Of a stretch of DNA of 64,000 nt, positions 17,904-26,436 are shown piece by piece; the stretch's first letter is position 1, and each line of letters opens with the position of its first letter. Under the pieces are notes generated by a model. That model saw only the letters and a program-made list of their open reading frames with translations, had not been told where the DNA came from and ran no database searches. A program made the translations under genes and the position numbers. This DNA comes from JAGQVA01 sp041391725 (GTDB lineage: Bacteria; Bacteroidota; Bacteroidia; J057): contig JAWKNL010000012.1 of NCBI GenBank assembly GCA_041391725.1, positions 85,235-149,234 on the forward strand, given 5' to 3'.

Positions 17904-17945
17904 AACTCATTTCTTTTGCCTAAATTCGTGTTCTGATGTCCATAT

Positions 17946-19124
17946 ATGAAGCCTCAATTTACACTAAAAACCTACCTGATACATCTATCTTTATTCCTAC
18001 TTTCTGTCCTCACAACGCTATTGACCGGAGCAGAACTCACCACCGGTAAAATATGGACAGGCTGGGGGCTGGTGGAAGATAGTTATCTGCTGCATTGGGC
18101 AGATCTGGCGCGTGGCGCTTCGTATTCATTTGGGTTTCTGTTGTTTTTGACTTTTCATGAGTTTGGCCATTTTTTTACGGCCATGTACTATAAGGTGCGT
18201 GCAACCCTGCCTTTTTATATTCCCATATTTTTCCCTTTTCCCGGTATGATGAATATCGGATCATTTGGCGCAGTCATCGCGCTGAAAGCGATTCCCGACA
18301 GTACACGTAAATTTTTTGATATAGGCATTGCCGGCCCGCTGGCAGGATTTGTAATATCAATGGGATTGCTGATTTATGGTTTTTCCCACCTCCCGCCGAA
18401 AGAGGTTTATCTTGGCGGTATTCATCCCGAATATGCGGAGATTTTCTGTGGAGTACCCGACGACGCACAGATGGAAGCATGGCTGGCAGATTCCAGCCGT
18501 CAGGCTTATGCCATTGGCACCAACCTTATGTTTGAACTGTTGAAAAATGTTGTTCCATCCGACGCAGCTCAGGTACCTGGTCAGTTTGAAGTGATGCATT
18601 ACCCGTGGTTATTTGTAGGATATATCACCCTGTTTTTTACGGCGCTGAACCTTCTGCCCATCGGTCAGCTTGATGGCGGGCATATCACTTACGGGATGTT
18701 TGGCCGAAAAACAGCAGGCTACATTTCAAGGGTGGCCATTCTCGGGCTTTTGCTGGCCGGAGGCACTGGATATGTGGAAATTATGAATCTCACACAGGAA
18801 AAGGTGTTGATCATGGGTGCTTATGCGATGTTTCTGGTTTGTTTTTCGCAATTGCTGGGCAGGGATCGTTGGCAGGAAACCGGCTTGATGGCACTGATAT
18901 TTTTCCTGGTTCAGATGATAATCAAGTTGAATATCCCTGCCTGGGAACCCAATTTCATCTGGATATTTTATTCTTTCCTGGTCATACGTTTTATCAAGCC
19001 CGATCACCCGGCGGCTTTATACGAACACCGGGTAAATTTGCCCCGGCAGATATTGGGTTGGGTGGCGATCGTGATATTTATTCTTTGTTTTACGCCAACG
19101 CCGATTCGTATTGTGGGAATGTAA
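17946..19124 (+). CDS. Site-2 protease family (M50) membrane metalloprotease
   Basis: A 392-residue multi-pass membrane protein. The zinc motif H71-E-F-G-H75 lies inside a helix (FLLFLTFHEFGHFFTAMYY), and the second catalytic motif is NLLPIGQLDGGHITYGMFG near residue 235, equivalent to the LDG/NPDG aspartate of site-2 proteases. GGIHPEY and other loop segments lie between, and a cluster of helices follows. No PDZ domain is visible, so it is closer to the EcsC/YUP-type M50 proteins than to RseP. The substrate is unknown. It is divergent from pseC with 42 bases between starts. Confidence 0.88.
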   Translation: MKPQFTLKTYLIHLSLFLLSVLTTLLTGAELTTGKIWTGWGLVEDSYLLHWADLARGASYSFGFLLFLTFHEFGHFFTAMYYKVRATLPFYIPIFFPFPGMMNIGSFGAVIALKAIPDSTRKFFDIGIAGPLAGFVISMGLLIYGFSHLPPKEVYLGGIHPEYAEIFCGVPDDAQMEAWLADSSRQAYAIGTNLMFELLKNVVPSDAAQVPGQFEVMHYPWLFVGYITLFFTALNLLPIGQLDGGHITYGMFGRKTAGYISRVAILGLLLAGGTGYVEIMNLTQEKVLIMGAYAMFLVCFSQLLGRDRWQETGLMALIFFLVQMIIKLNIPAWEPNFIWIFYSFLVIRFIKPDHPAALYEHRVNLPRQILGWVAIVIFILCFTPTPIRIVGM

Positions 19125-19187
19125 AAATTCATTTCTCAAGAAAACGATTCCTCCATTTTAATATTCCGGGAAACTTTAGTAATTTGA

Positions 19188-19206
19188 TGTTGACCAAAGG
19201 TCAACA
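19188..19206. promoter_or_regulatory. Palindrome upstream of the haem-binding protein gene
   Basis: TGTTGACC and GGTCAACA flank AAA, an exact 8-bp inverted repeat ending 33 bases before ATG 19240. No T run follows, so an operator is more likely than a terminator. I cannot name the regulator. Confidence 0.5.
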
Positions 19207-19239
19207 CTATTCATTAACCTTACACTACTATCTGTTTCT

Positions 19240-19605
19240 ATGAAAAAAGTTTTATTCCTGAGCTTTGTGGCCATCGGGATGCTGGTATTTACCGGTTTCC
19301 AGGCTGCGTCCCCTTTCAAAATGTCCAAAAAAGCCAACACTGTCGTTCAGGCCAAATGTTATGGCTGTCACAGTGCCGAAGGGAAAAGTGACAAAGCCAA
19401 ACAAAAACTGATGTGGGACGATCTCTCCGGCCTTTCCGCTGAGGCCCAACTGGAAAAAATGAAAAATATCCAGAAGGTACTTCAGGAAGGTACAATGCCT
19501 CCCAAAGGATTCGTTGAGCGTATGCCTGACAAAAATCTGACCGACGCAGAAAGGGCCGTCATGCAAAAATGGGCCGACAAAACCGTCGCTAAAATGTCGA
19601 AATAA
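19240..19605 (+). CDS. Exported haem-binding (cytochrome c-like) small protein
   Basis: A 121-residue protein with a signal peptide (MKKVLFLSFVAIGMLVFTGF). A single CxxCH haem-attachment site is at C40-Y-G-C43-H44, followed by a lysine-rich helix and TMPPKGFVERMPDKNLTDAE. This layout fits the haem-binding domain family (Haem_bd, PF14376) rather than a classical class I cytochrome c: the likely distal methionine lies in EGTMPP. It should be periplasmic and could act in electron transfer or haem sensing. It stands alone, preceded by a palindrome and followed by a long inverted repeat. Confidence 0.85.
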   Translation: MKKVLFLSFVAIGMLVFTGFQAASPFKMSKKANTVVQAKCYGCHSAEGKSDKAKQKLMWDDLSGLSAEAQLEKMKNIQKVLQEGTMPPKGFVERMPDKNLTDAERAVMQKWADKTVAKMSK

Positions 19606-19632
19606 GGACAATCCCTTGTTCCGGTAAAGTCA

Positions 19633-19696
19633 ATGTCCGGGTAAAGCCTGAAGCGGGGAGATCGGTTTCTTTTCGTATAGGTCTTTGCCCGGACAT
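19633..19696. repeat. Long inverted repeat between two genes
   Basis: ATGTCCGGGTAAAG (19633-19646) and CTTTGCCCGGACAT (19683-19696) are complementary at 13 of 14 positions across a 36-base spacer. It lies between the haem-binding protein stop and the esterase start. Without a T run it is not a canonical terminator; a transcript hairpin or protein site are options. Confidence 0.5.
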
Positions 19697-19725
19697 CATT
19701 TTGTGCACCTAAAACATCTTTCCTC

Positions 19726-20688
19726 ATGTATATTATTCGTTTCAGACTAAGCATCACAGTGTTTGCCCTGATTTGCACTACTTTTTCTCTTTTCGGGCAA
19801 ATGGAAATACGGACAGGCATCGAACTTACCCCCTATCACTTTCCGCAGGAGGGTGTACCCCGGGGAGAATTAAAAGGTCCGTTTGACTTTCGCAGCAAAA
19901 TTATTGAGGGCACAGTTCGCCAATACTGGCTTTTTATCCCGGCCCAATACAACCCATCAACGCCTGCCAGCGTGCTGGTTTTTCAGGATGGCTACCGCGC
20001 TACCAACCCCGAAGGCTCCATCCGCGCACCACAGGTACTCGAAAACCTGATCGCCAAAGGCGAAATACCCGTTACCATAGGCATTTTTATCAGCCCGGGA
20101 AATCTTTCGGAAGAATATCCCACCGACCTCGGTTCGCGCAACCCCAACAACCGCGCAGCGGAGTACGATGCGATGAATGACCGTTATGCCCGGTTTATTG
20201 TGGAGGAAATGCTGCCCGAAGTGGGTAAACAATATAACCTCACGACCGACCCCGACCAGCGCGCCATCGGCGGCACCAGCAGCGGGGCGATTGCCTCATT
20301 CACCGTGGCGTGGTATTACCCCAATGTATTCCGGAAAGTTTACAGCAGCATCGGAAGTTATGTGTCCATCGGGTTTCGCCCCGATGAAAACCCGATCAAA
20401 CTCGGCGGACAGGATTATCCTGCGCTCATTCGCCGGGAGGCGATCCGGCCTATGCGTATATTTGTTCAGGACGGCATCAATGACCTGAGCAACAAATGGG
20501 GCAATTGGTTTCTGGCCAATCAGCAGATGGTTTCCGCCATGAAATACGCCAATGAGACAGCCGATCAGAACAACGACCCCGGCCCGCGATACCAGTACAA
20601 AACCGTCTGGACAGATGGAGAACACAACGACAAACACCCCGGAGCATTGCTGCCCGAAGGGCTAAAATGGTTGTGGGGGAAGGAGTAG
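19726..20688 (+). CDS. Exported esterase, Fes/esterase D-like alpha/beta hydrolase
   Basis: A 320-residue protein with a signal peptide ending near LFGQ. The alpha/beta-hydrolase core shows RQYWLFIPAQYNP, VLVFQDGYRATNP, the nucleophile elbow GGTSSGAIASF (Ser in G-T-S-S-G) and a C-terminal WTDGEHNDKHPGALLPEGL supplying the catalytic His. This is the layout of the enterochelin esterase/putative esterase family often found in polysaccharide-degrading Bacteroidota as feruloyl or acetyl esterases. The substrate is not determinable. It ends 32 bases before the next gene, but the sharp drop in G+C there suggests separate origin. Confidence 0.87.
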   Translation: MYIIRFRLSITVFALICTTFSLFGQMEIRTGIELTPYHFPQEGVPRGELKGPFDFRSKIIEGTVRQYWLFIPAQYNPSTPASVLVFQDGYRATNPEGSIRAPQVLENLIAKGEIPVTIGIFISPGNLSEEYPTDLGSRNPNNRAAEYDAMNDRYARFIVEEMLPEVGKQYNLTTDPDQRAIGGTSSGAIASFTVAWYYPNVFRKVYSSIGSYVSIGFRPDENPIKLGGQDYPALIRREAIRPMRIFVQDGINDLSNKWGNWFLANQQMVSAMKYANETADQNNDPGPRYQYKTVWTDGEHNDKHPGALLPEGLKWLWGKE

Positions 20689-20720
20689 GGGATAATGGGA
20701 TCAGCCAAACATTCTCCATA

Positions 20721-21902
20721 ATGGATTTAATACTTCTGCAAAAAAAAATTCAGGAAAATTTACTCTTTAACGGGACGAGTGGTATTGTGAACCCTGATCA
20801 CTTGGCTGAGGAAGTTCGGGATGTTCATTTGATGAACAGAAATGCTCTATCATCGATATTGCAGGAGCTTGTAGAAACACTATCTAAATCGTCACTTGGG
20901 ACTTCACCGGTAATTCATTTCGGAATTGCAGATTCGTATCGGATAGATGCATTTGCAGCCCGGCTAGACCCTTCAGACCCCAAATTGATTCACCATTACC
21001 TTATTAGCATTTTTCATGGAGTATTTCAAAATTTTTTTAGTCTGTATTGGGGCTTGTTATCACATCCTAAGATACTACCCGATATTGGCCAGCCAAATGA
21101 CGAACATCCGCCTTTTGTTCACAACAAGGGTTTGCTAGATTTTTGCTTTAATTTTCCGGAGGCTACCAATCAAATGGAGGAATTTGGCAGAACCTGGGTA
21201 ACAAGTTTTTATCCAGAGGACAGAAATAGACAGATTTATGCTCAAATTTTGGCTAATCTAAGTATTGAGTATTTATTTATGCACGAATTAAGCCATATCC
21301 TCGGCGGTCATATTGGGTATCTGATGGCAGATAAGGAAAAGCAGGGATTATTCCATTTTCAGCCTACAATACTAGGTAGTGCTGCTTATCATTTAAATAA
21401 GGGAATTCCCAATATAAAGGTTTTTGAATACGAGGCGGATTTGATAGCTGGGGGTCTTATGGCATCTATCGTGAAGTTTGACAGATCATTGCTGGGATCA
21501 TTTTTGGAGCAAGAGGTTTCTCCACCCCAAGATATGTATCAGGCTTTGGCGCTTGCGATCCTGATTCTATTTCATTTGTTCCAGGAAATACGGATTTCTT
21601 ATAAGAAACCCCAACCTTATCCAGAGCCGGATATTCGATTTTGGGCAGCCTATGGCGGTATTACCAGTCACCTTCGGGATGAGTATGGAGATGAGGGCGT
21701 CATAAAATTTGAAAATGCATTTTCATGGGCTGTGAAGGCATATTTAGGTATTATTATCGAATTGAAGTTGCCTGTCAGATTTGCTTTTATTGGCAAAAAA
21801 AATTACGAGGGAATGACAGAATTGGATGCACTTGAAGAGGCACGTAAAAAATTGGACCCGGTGCTTTATCCTCATAGTTTATGGAGACAGGCAAAAAGCT
21901 AG
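20721..21902 (+). CDS. HExxH zinc-peptidase-like protein, possibly Lit/U49-like
   Basis: A 393-residue cytoplasmic-looking protein starting at ATG 20721. The core is IEYLFMHELSHILGGHIGYL, with H188-E-L-S-H192 and another His four residues on, then EYEAD (236-240) about 45 residues later as candidate third ligand. That arrangement (HELxHxxxGH ... ExxAD) is seen in M48/M78-like and Lit/U49 peptidases; Lit is a phage-exclusion protease that cuts EF-Tu. No signal peptide or clear membrane helix precedes the core. The gene is A+T-rich and convergent, two bases apart, with the three-gene PIN operon. Peptidase activity is well supported by the motif; a defence role is inference. Confidence 0.7.
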   Translation: MDLILLQKKIQENLLFNGTSGIVNPDHLAEEVRDVHLMNRNALSSILQELVETLSKSSLGTSPVIHFGIADSYRIDAFAARLDPSDPKLIHHYLISIFHGVFQNFFSLYWGLLSHPKILPDIGQPNDEHPPFVHNKGLLDFCFNFPEATNQMEEFGRTWVTSFYPEDRNRQIYAQILANLSIEYLFMHELSHILGGHIGYLMADKEKQGLFHFQPTILGSAAYHLNKGIPNIKVFEYEADLIAGGLMASIVKFDRSLLGSFLEQEVSPPQDMYQALALAILILFHLFQEIRISYKKPQPYPEPDIRFWAAYGGITSHLRDEYGDEGVIKFENAFSWAVKAYLGIIIELKLPVRFAFIGKKNYEGMTELDALEEARKKLDPVLYPHSLWRQAKS

Positions 21903-21904
21903 AT

Positions 21905-22276
21905 TCATGTATTTTCACACCAGTTCCTAATCCCCTGGCGTGCAATTAGGCAGGACACAATCACTATTGATCCGGGAGTTGCTAAACTCTGGATTAGTGG
22001 GAAAATTAGACTAGCGACGGTAAGTACTGTCATTATATTCTCTGATTCCGCAGCCTGGCGAATTTTTTCGTTGTTGCAAATAAGGAGTTTGATTTCCGGT
22101 GTTTTTAGTTTATACCATTTTCTTCCAACCTCCTCTAATTGATCTTGTAATTGTTCTTCCGGTGCTTGTGAGTGTAAGGCACCTGAATGAACACTTCTAC
22201 CCAGAGCACGAAAGAGTGAGCTTTCTTCTAAGTTGACTCCTTCTTCCAGCCATTTTTGAATCTGTGTATCATCCAT
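21905..22276 (-). CDS. Small protein with hydrophobic C terminus, third gene of PIN operon
   Basis: A 123-residue protein of no family I know. ATG 22276 is chosen because the upstream in-frame extension overlaps the PIN gene. The N terminus is acidic (MDDTQIQKWLEEGVNLEESS), then comes a Gln/Glu-rich helix and a charged stretch ending IRQAAESEN. The last third (TVLTVASLIFPLIQSL, GSIVIVSCLIARQG) is hydrophobic enough for one or two membrane segments. It starts 25 bases after the PIN gene stop. A small membrane protein beside a PIN gene could be an effector or anchor, but nothing here proves that. Confidence 0.6.
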   Translation of the reverse strand: MDDTQIQKWLEEGVNLEESSLFRALGRSVHSGALHSQAPEEQLQDQLEEVGRKWYKLKTPEIKLLICNNEKIRQAAESENIMTVLTVASLIFPLIQSLATPGSIVIVSCLIARQGIRNWCENT

Positions 22277-22301
22277 GTTATTGTTTAATATTAAAGTCTT
22301 T

Positions 22302-22733
22302 TCAGAATAACTCGCCAAAGAATTGATTAGGAGGACTAGCAATATCCAGAAATCTGCAGGAAATAAGCCCTTCCTTTTGTAAAAAAGTCAATAGATTTTC
22401 AGCATTGGCATCTCTGGCTACAAAGTAATCTGCCTGAATAACTTGAGCCTGAGCTATAAGCTTGGTATCATTGGGAATCAGGACGCGATTTTCGAGCTCA
22501 ATTACCCCTTTTTTTCGGGCATGGAAAATAGCTTTAGCGAAATCAGATGCTTGCCTGGCATGATTTATATCAAACGCCAGAAGTGTCACATCCCGCACGG
22601 GGAGGTGGTTAATATTGTCTTTTACACCATATTCAGCAGCAACGATTGTTGAGGAGTAAATTCGGGTACCATCCTCAAGAAAACGCATGAAATATGCCTG
22701 AGCGTGCTGGTGATCCGGATCATCTTTTTTCAT
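22302..22733 (-). CDS. PIN-domain nuclease-like protein lacking the first acidic motif
   Basis: A 143-residue PIN-like protein. Visible elements are DPDHQHAQAYFMRFL, YSSTIVAAEYGVK (second acidic residue, as in VapC), and IPNDTKLIAQAQVIQADYFVARD (third acidic block and strand). The N-terminal DTN/DSN motif is missing: the protein starts MKKDDPDH, where PIN proteins usually have about ten more residues, and the frame upstream soon meets a stop. It may be truncated, inactive, or use DD instead. Its ATG lies 14 bases inside the preceding gene, so translation is probably coupled. Family role: toxin or RNA-cleaving nuclease. Confidence 0.7.
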   Translation of the reverse strand: MKKDDPDHQHAQAYFMRFLEDGTRIYSSTIVAAEYGVKDNINHLPVRDVTLLAFDINHARQASDFAKAIFHARKKGVIELENRVLIPNDTKLIAQAQVIQADYFVARDANAENLLTFLQKEGLISCRFLDIASPPNQFFGELF

Positions 22734-23523
22734 AACCCCTGAGTTCGCGTAACCAATTTTCCGGATCTATTACTTCTGCCCAACCTGGAGTGGCCTCTCT
22801 GATTAATCTTTCAAGATACGCTTCACTGGATTCGGTGTAATCGTAATCTATAAATGCTACAAGGCGGGCATTGGAGGTATCATACTCTCCGGTAAATGCA
22901 TTCTGTCTGATTCTGATTTGTAATTGTTGCTGGTGATATATCCGGTTTTGTTCTTGCTTTGCAAGCTCTTCTTCTGTGGCAGCAATGATAATTGTGCCAA
23001 AATCATCTGTTTCCAGGTGAATATTGGGATTCGTTTTCCCGCCCATATTCATGACTTTTCCCCAAACAATGGTTTCTGTTTCTACCCATGCAGGTTTATC
23101 AATCGTAAATTCTGTATGTTGGTTGATAAGCAGTCCTTCATCTAGCTTATTCTGTTCCCCCAACTTTATTTCAAACTGTCTATGCTGAGCTAATCTGTGG
23201 AAATATCGTATAGATTCGGCCTGCTTTTCGGGCAGGATCCCCAGATCTTTGGATTTTTGCACCTCTGCTAAAAGAGAATGCGCCTGAATAATCGAGGCAA
23301 TGGTGGTGGTAAATATAAAACGAATACTTCCCGTCTCTTGCGTAAAACTAATATGTGGGCGTGTTTTGTTAGGACTATCTGGAAATAGTAAAGTACGGGC
23401 ATACTTTAACGTCTCCTCCCAATCTTTAATATCAAAGGCATCCGGAGTTAGTGGAGTCCCTTTATACCTACCATCAATATGTATCTCAAATGTTGATAGC
23501 CGACTCATAGAAAAGTCATTCAT
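22720..23523 (-). CDS. Unknown protein upstream of PIN gene, possible partner/antitoxin
   Basis: A 267-residue soluble protein (start 23523; a second ATG at 23508 is also possible). I do not recognise it. Residues about 5-100 contain mixed beta and helix with PHISFTQETGSIRFIFTTT; about 130-190 has VETETIVWGKVMNMGG and HLETDDFGTIIIAATEEELA, which look like a small beta barrel; the C terminus is acidic and aromatic (FIDYDYTESSEAYLERLIRE, AEVIDPENWLREL). Its stop overlaps the PIN start by 14 bases. Size and position would fit a dedicated regulator or specificity subunit for the PIN protein, but it is larger than a normal VapB antitoxin. Confidence 0.6.
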   Translation of the reverse strand: MNDFSMSRLSTFEIHIDGRYKGTPLTPDAFDIKDWEETLKYARTLLFPDSPNKTRPHISFTQETGSIRFIFTTTIASIIQAHSLLAEVQKSKDLGILPEKQAESIRYFHRLAQHRQFEIKLGEQNKLDEGLLINQHTEFTIDKPAWVETETIVWGKVMNMGGKTNPNIHLETDDFGTIIIAATEEELAKQEQNRIYHQQQLQIRIRQNAFTGEYDTSNARLVAFIDYDYTESSEAYLERLIREATPGWAEVIDPENWLRELRGYEKR

Positions 23524-23625
23524 TCCTATTTATACGTAAAATAATAATTATTTTTCAACTTTTTAAAAACATCCTGTTTCCAGGAGTAGAATAATCCCTG
23601 CTACCAATATGTGAATTCCTGCGAC

Positions 23626-23653
23626 TTGTCCGCCGTCAATTCTGCTAGTTTTG
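23626..23653 (+). promoter_or_regulatory. Bacteroidota-type promoter for the pectinesterase gene
   Basis: TTG at 23626-23628 (-33 type) and TAGTTTTG at 23646-23653 (a perfect TAnnTTTG -7 element) are separated by 17 bases. The predicted transcription start is about 23660, just before ATG 23673, which argues against the GTG at 23655. Confidence 0.6.
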
Positions 23654-23672
23654 TGTGTCAAAGGATAATCTT

Positions 23673-26426
23673 ATGACACTCGTAAACAATTACTTTTCTA
23701 CAGTTGTGTTGCTGCTTTTAGTAATAGGAATGTTTCTGCCTTCCCGGCTGTCCGCACAAAGCTTTTCACCCGATATTACCGTTGCCCTCGACAATACCGG
23801 CGATTTTGTCAAAATTCAGGATGCCATTGATGCCGTCCCCGACAACAGCCATATTCCCACAATCATATATATCAAACGCGGGTTGTACAATACCGAAAAA
23901 CTGATCGTACCCGCTACTAAAACCAATGTCATTTTTATCGGTGAAAGCCGCGATGAAACCATTATAAGCTACCATATTTACGATTGCGCCACGGGTGGTT
24001 TTTCCAACAAGTGCCCGGCTGCTGATGCGCAACTATGGTCATCGCTTAATCTCCAGACTTCCGCCACGCTCACGATTCTGGGAGATGATTTTCTGGCTGA
24101 AAATCTGACGATTGAAAACACCGCCGGCCCGGTCGGGCAGGCACAGGCGATTACTGTACGTTCTGACAGGGTGATTTTCCGCAATTGCAATCTCACCGGC
24201 TATCAGGATACCATTTATTTCTGGAGCGATGCCAAACGGACGTACTTCCAAAACTGCCTGATCACGGGGCGTACCGATTATATTTATGGTAGTGGCACTG
24301 CCTGGTTCGAATCATGCGAAATTCGTAGCTGGGGAGGCGGCTGGATTACCGCGCCTTCTACCGGGCTCAATCAGCCCTTCGGGTTTGTTTTTCATGCCTG
24401 TCAGATAACCTATGCGCTCAACAGTCCGAGAGCCGGAGATGACGGTGCCATGGTTGCACTGGGAAGACCCTGGCACAATTTTCCCAAAGTGGCGTGGTTG
24501 TACTGCGACATGACAGGGATGATTAACCCACTGGGCTGGCCCGATAAATGGAACATGCCTTACGCCGATTCCAGCACCGACCTGCACCTGTATGAATACA
24601 AAAATACCGGGCCGGGATCAGATATGAGTGGCCGAGCCAACTGGGCGGGAATTCGTGCACTCACAGACAGTGAGGCAGTTGCCTATACCGTACTGAATGT
24701 GCTTTCGGGTACCGACGGATGGAATCCCAATGCCCTCGCCCCGATTGTGCCGGTGTATCACTGGACAGGAGCCGACTCTTTGTCCGACTGGCTGCTGCCG
24801 GGCAACTGGGATCCGCTGGGTATCCCCGATACCAGTGAAGCCGCCTACGTCACCGGGCCCGATACCATTACTGCCAGCGGCGGGTATTTTGCCGCAGATC
24901 TTGCGCTTTCAGATTATGCGACGCTGTTAGTATCTTCGCCCTCCGAAGTATCCTACTTCGCCGCCGAAGGTGCCATTATACAGTCAGAATCAAACACCAG
25001 TCTGTACGGACGAATTCGCACCAAAGACAGTCTGATCGTAAATGTCGTAACTGATACGTTCGACCTGAATGCAGAAATCATCGGTGTTCATGTCGTCCAA
25101 AAATCGGGCGAAGGCGTATTGCAACTAAATAGCGACGCATCGGCTTTCTCCGGGCACTGGGTGATTAGTTCGGGCAATGTAACAGCGACAAACGCAAACT
25201 CACTGGGTAAAGCCCGCGATATTGTTGCAGATAGTCTGGCATACCTTACCATTGCCGCAAATGCAACAATTTATACCCAAACAGCCCTCACCTTAAACCC
25301 CGGTTCCCAACTGATATTGTACACAGATATTGATCTTCTGGAGTTTTATCTCGGCGACAGCCTGCAACCGGTAGGTGTCTATTCTGCTACTACTCATCCG
25401 GGCATTATCGGTGGCACCGGAACCCTTACCGTAGGAAGACCTGCCTCATTTTTTTTTGTGGGTGGGGCAAATGGAAACTGGGATAATCCGGCGCACTTTC
25501 AGCCTGCACTGATTCCCCAGTCAGGTGATTCTGTAATTACAGACAGGGAAATGGAAACCACTTCGTTTATTTTCCCCGCAGATATATTTGTGCAGAGTGG
25601 GGGGCGCATCCGTCTGAGAGGTACACATAGCGCTACGGGAAATATATTTCTTGAAGCAGGAACGGGTTACCTGTATTCAACTTCCGGTACAGGGTTTACG
25701 CTGAATGCACCCACTGTCGTGTTGGGGGATATAAGTTTTAATCTGAATAGCCGCGCTGTGCCAGCCCATGCGATGCGGCTGGGTGGACCTGTGAGCGGAA
25801 ATACAAAAATCACTATTCTGAATTCCCGCACGGATACGGAAAATACCGGATCAGTCGTACTTTCGGGGGATAATAACGGATTTACCGGAACATGGGACCT
25901 GACCGCGCCAGCAGGCCACCCCAACAGCATCGCGACTCTGGCAGGCGAAGGAGAAAATTCTCTGGGACAAGGGTTGATTGAAGTTGCATTTCACAATCGG
26001 GTTGTGTTAAAACACCCCGCCTGCGCCGGAGCGGAGCTGAGAGTCAACCTCTCCGATAACGCCTCGGTTCAACTTGATACGGCCATACTGGTGAACAAGG
26101 CAGTTTTCAACGGAGTACCGCTGGCGGTCGGAACTTATACCGCGATCTCTCATCCTGCGTATTTTTCGGGACCGGGTTCACTTACTGTTGACGGAAAAAC
26201 AGGGGTGGAAAACCTGTTGAATACCGTGCATATTTTTGTTTCTGACCGATACATTCATGTGGAAGGAATCAGAGCCATAGTTTGTATTTATGATCTCAGT
26301 GGAAGAAAAGTGGTTGATGATAATGCTTCTGAACTGATTTCTCTCCACGATTTACCTTGTGGTATTTATGTAGTGAAATACCTCGTAAATGGTTGGTGGG
26401 GAGTAAAAAAAATCATCGTTGATTGA
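23673..26426 (+). CDS. T9SS-secreted pectinesterase (CE8) with extra beta domains
   Basis: A 917-residue exported protein. A signal peptide is followed by a right-handed beta-helix pectin methylesterase domain (about 30-340), which demethylates pectin. Catalytic residues are present: Q178-D179 in TGYQDTIYF, D202 in GRTDYIYG and R265 in ALGRPWHNF. Residues about 360-830 contain two autotransporter-like passenger modules, each opening with a tryptophan motif (YHWTGADSLSDWLLPGNWDP; NGNWDNPAHFQP). The last 75 residues are a T9SS type A sorting domain (ICIYDLSGRKV-like, ending GVKKIIVD). Start ATG 23673 fits the promoter. It would be exported and processed at the cell surface for plant or algal polysaccharide use. 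Confidence 0.9.
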   Translation: MTLVNNYFSTVVLLLLVIGMFLPSRLSAQSFSPDITVALDNTGDFVKIQDAIDAVPDNSHIPTIIYIKRGLYNTEKLIVPATKTNVIFIGESRDETIISYHIYDCATGGFSNKCPAADAQLWSSLNLQTSATLTILGDDFLAENLTIENTAGPVGQAQAITVRSDRVIFRNCNLTGYQDTIYFWSDAKRTYFQNCLITGRTDYIYGSGTAWFESCEIRSWGGGWITAPSTGLNQPFGFVFHACQITYALNSPRAGDDGAMVALGRPWHNFPKVAWLYCDMTGMINPLGWPDKWNMPYADSSTDLHLYEYKNTGPGSDMSGRANWAGIRALTDSEAVAYTVLNVLSGTDGWNPNALAPIVPVYHWTGADSLSDWLLPGNWDPLGIPDTSEAAYVTGPDTITASGGYFAADLALSDYATLLVSSPSEVSYFAAEGAIIQSESNTSLYGRIRTKDSLIVNVVTDTFDLNAEIIGVHVVQKSGEGVLQLNSDASAFSGHWVISSGNVTATNANSLGKARDIVADSLAYLTIAANATIYTQTALTLNPGSQLILYTDIDLLEFYLGDSLQPVGVYSATTHPGIIGGTGTLTVGRPASFFFVGGANGNWDNPAHFQPALIPQSGDSVITDREMETTSFIFPADIFVQSGGRIRLRGTHSATGNIFLEAGTGYLYSTSGTGFTLNAPTVVLGDISFNLNSRAVPAHAMRLGGPVSGNTKITILNSRTDTENTGSVVLSGDNNGFTGTWDLTAPAGHPNSIATLAGEGENSLGQGLIEVAFHNRVVLKHPACAGAELRVNLSDNASVQLDTAILVNKAVFNGVPLAVGTYTAISHPAYFSGPGSLTVDGKTGVENLLNTVHIFVSDRYIHVEGIRAIVCIYDLSGRKVVDDNASELISLHDLPCGIYVVKYLVNGWWGVKKIIVD

Positions 26427-26436
26427 GGCACCTCAC

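Noticed and set aside
24300..24340. GGTTCGAATC sequence resembling a tRNA T arm
   Set aside because: It is inside the pectinesterase coding frame and no acceptor or anticodon stem can be formed around it.
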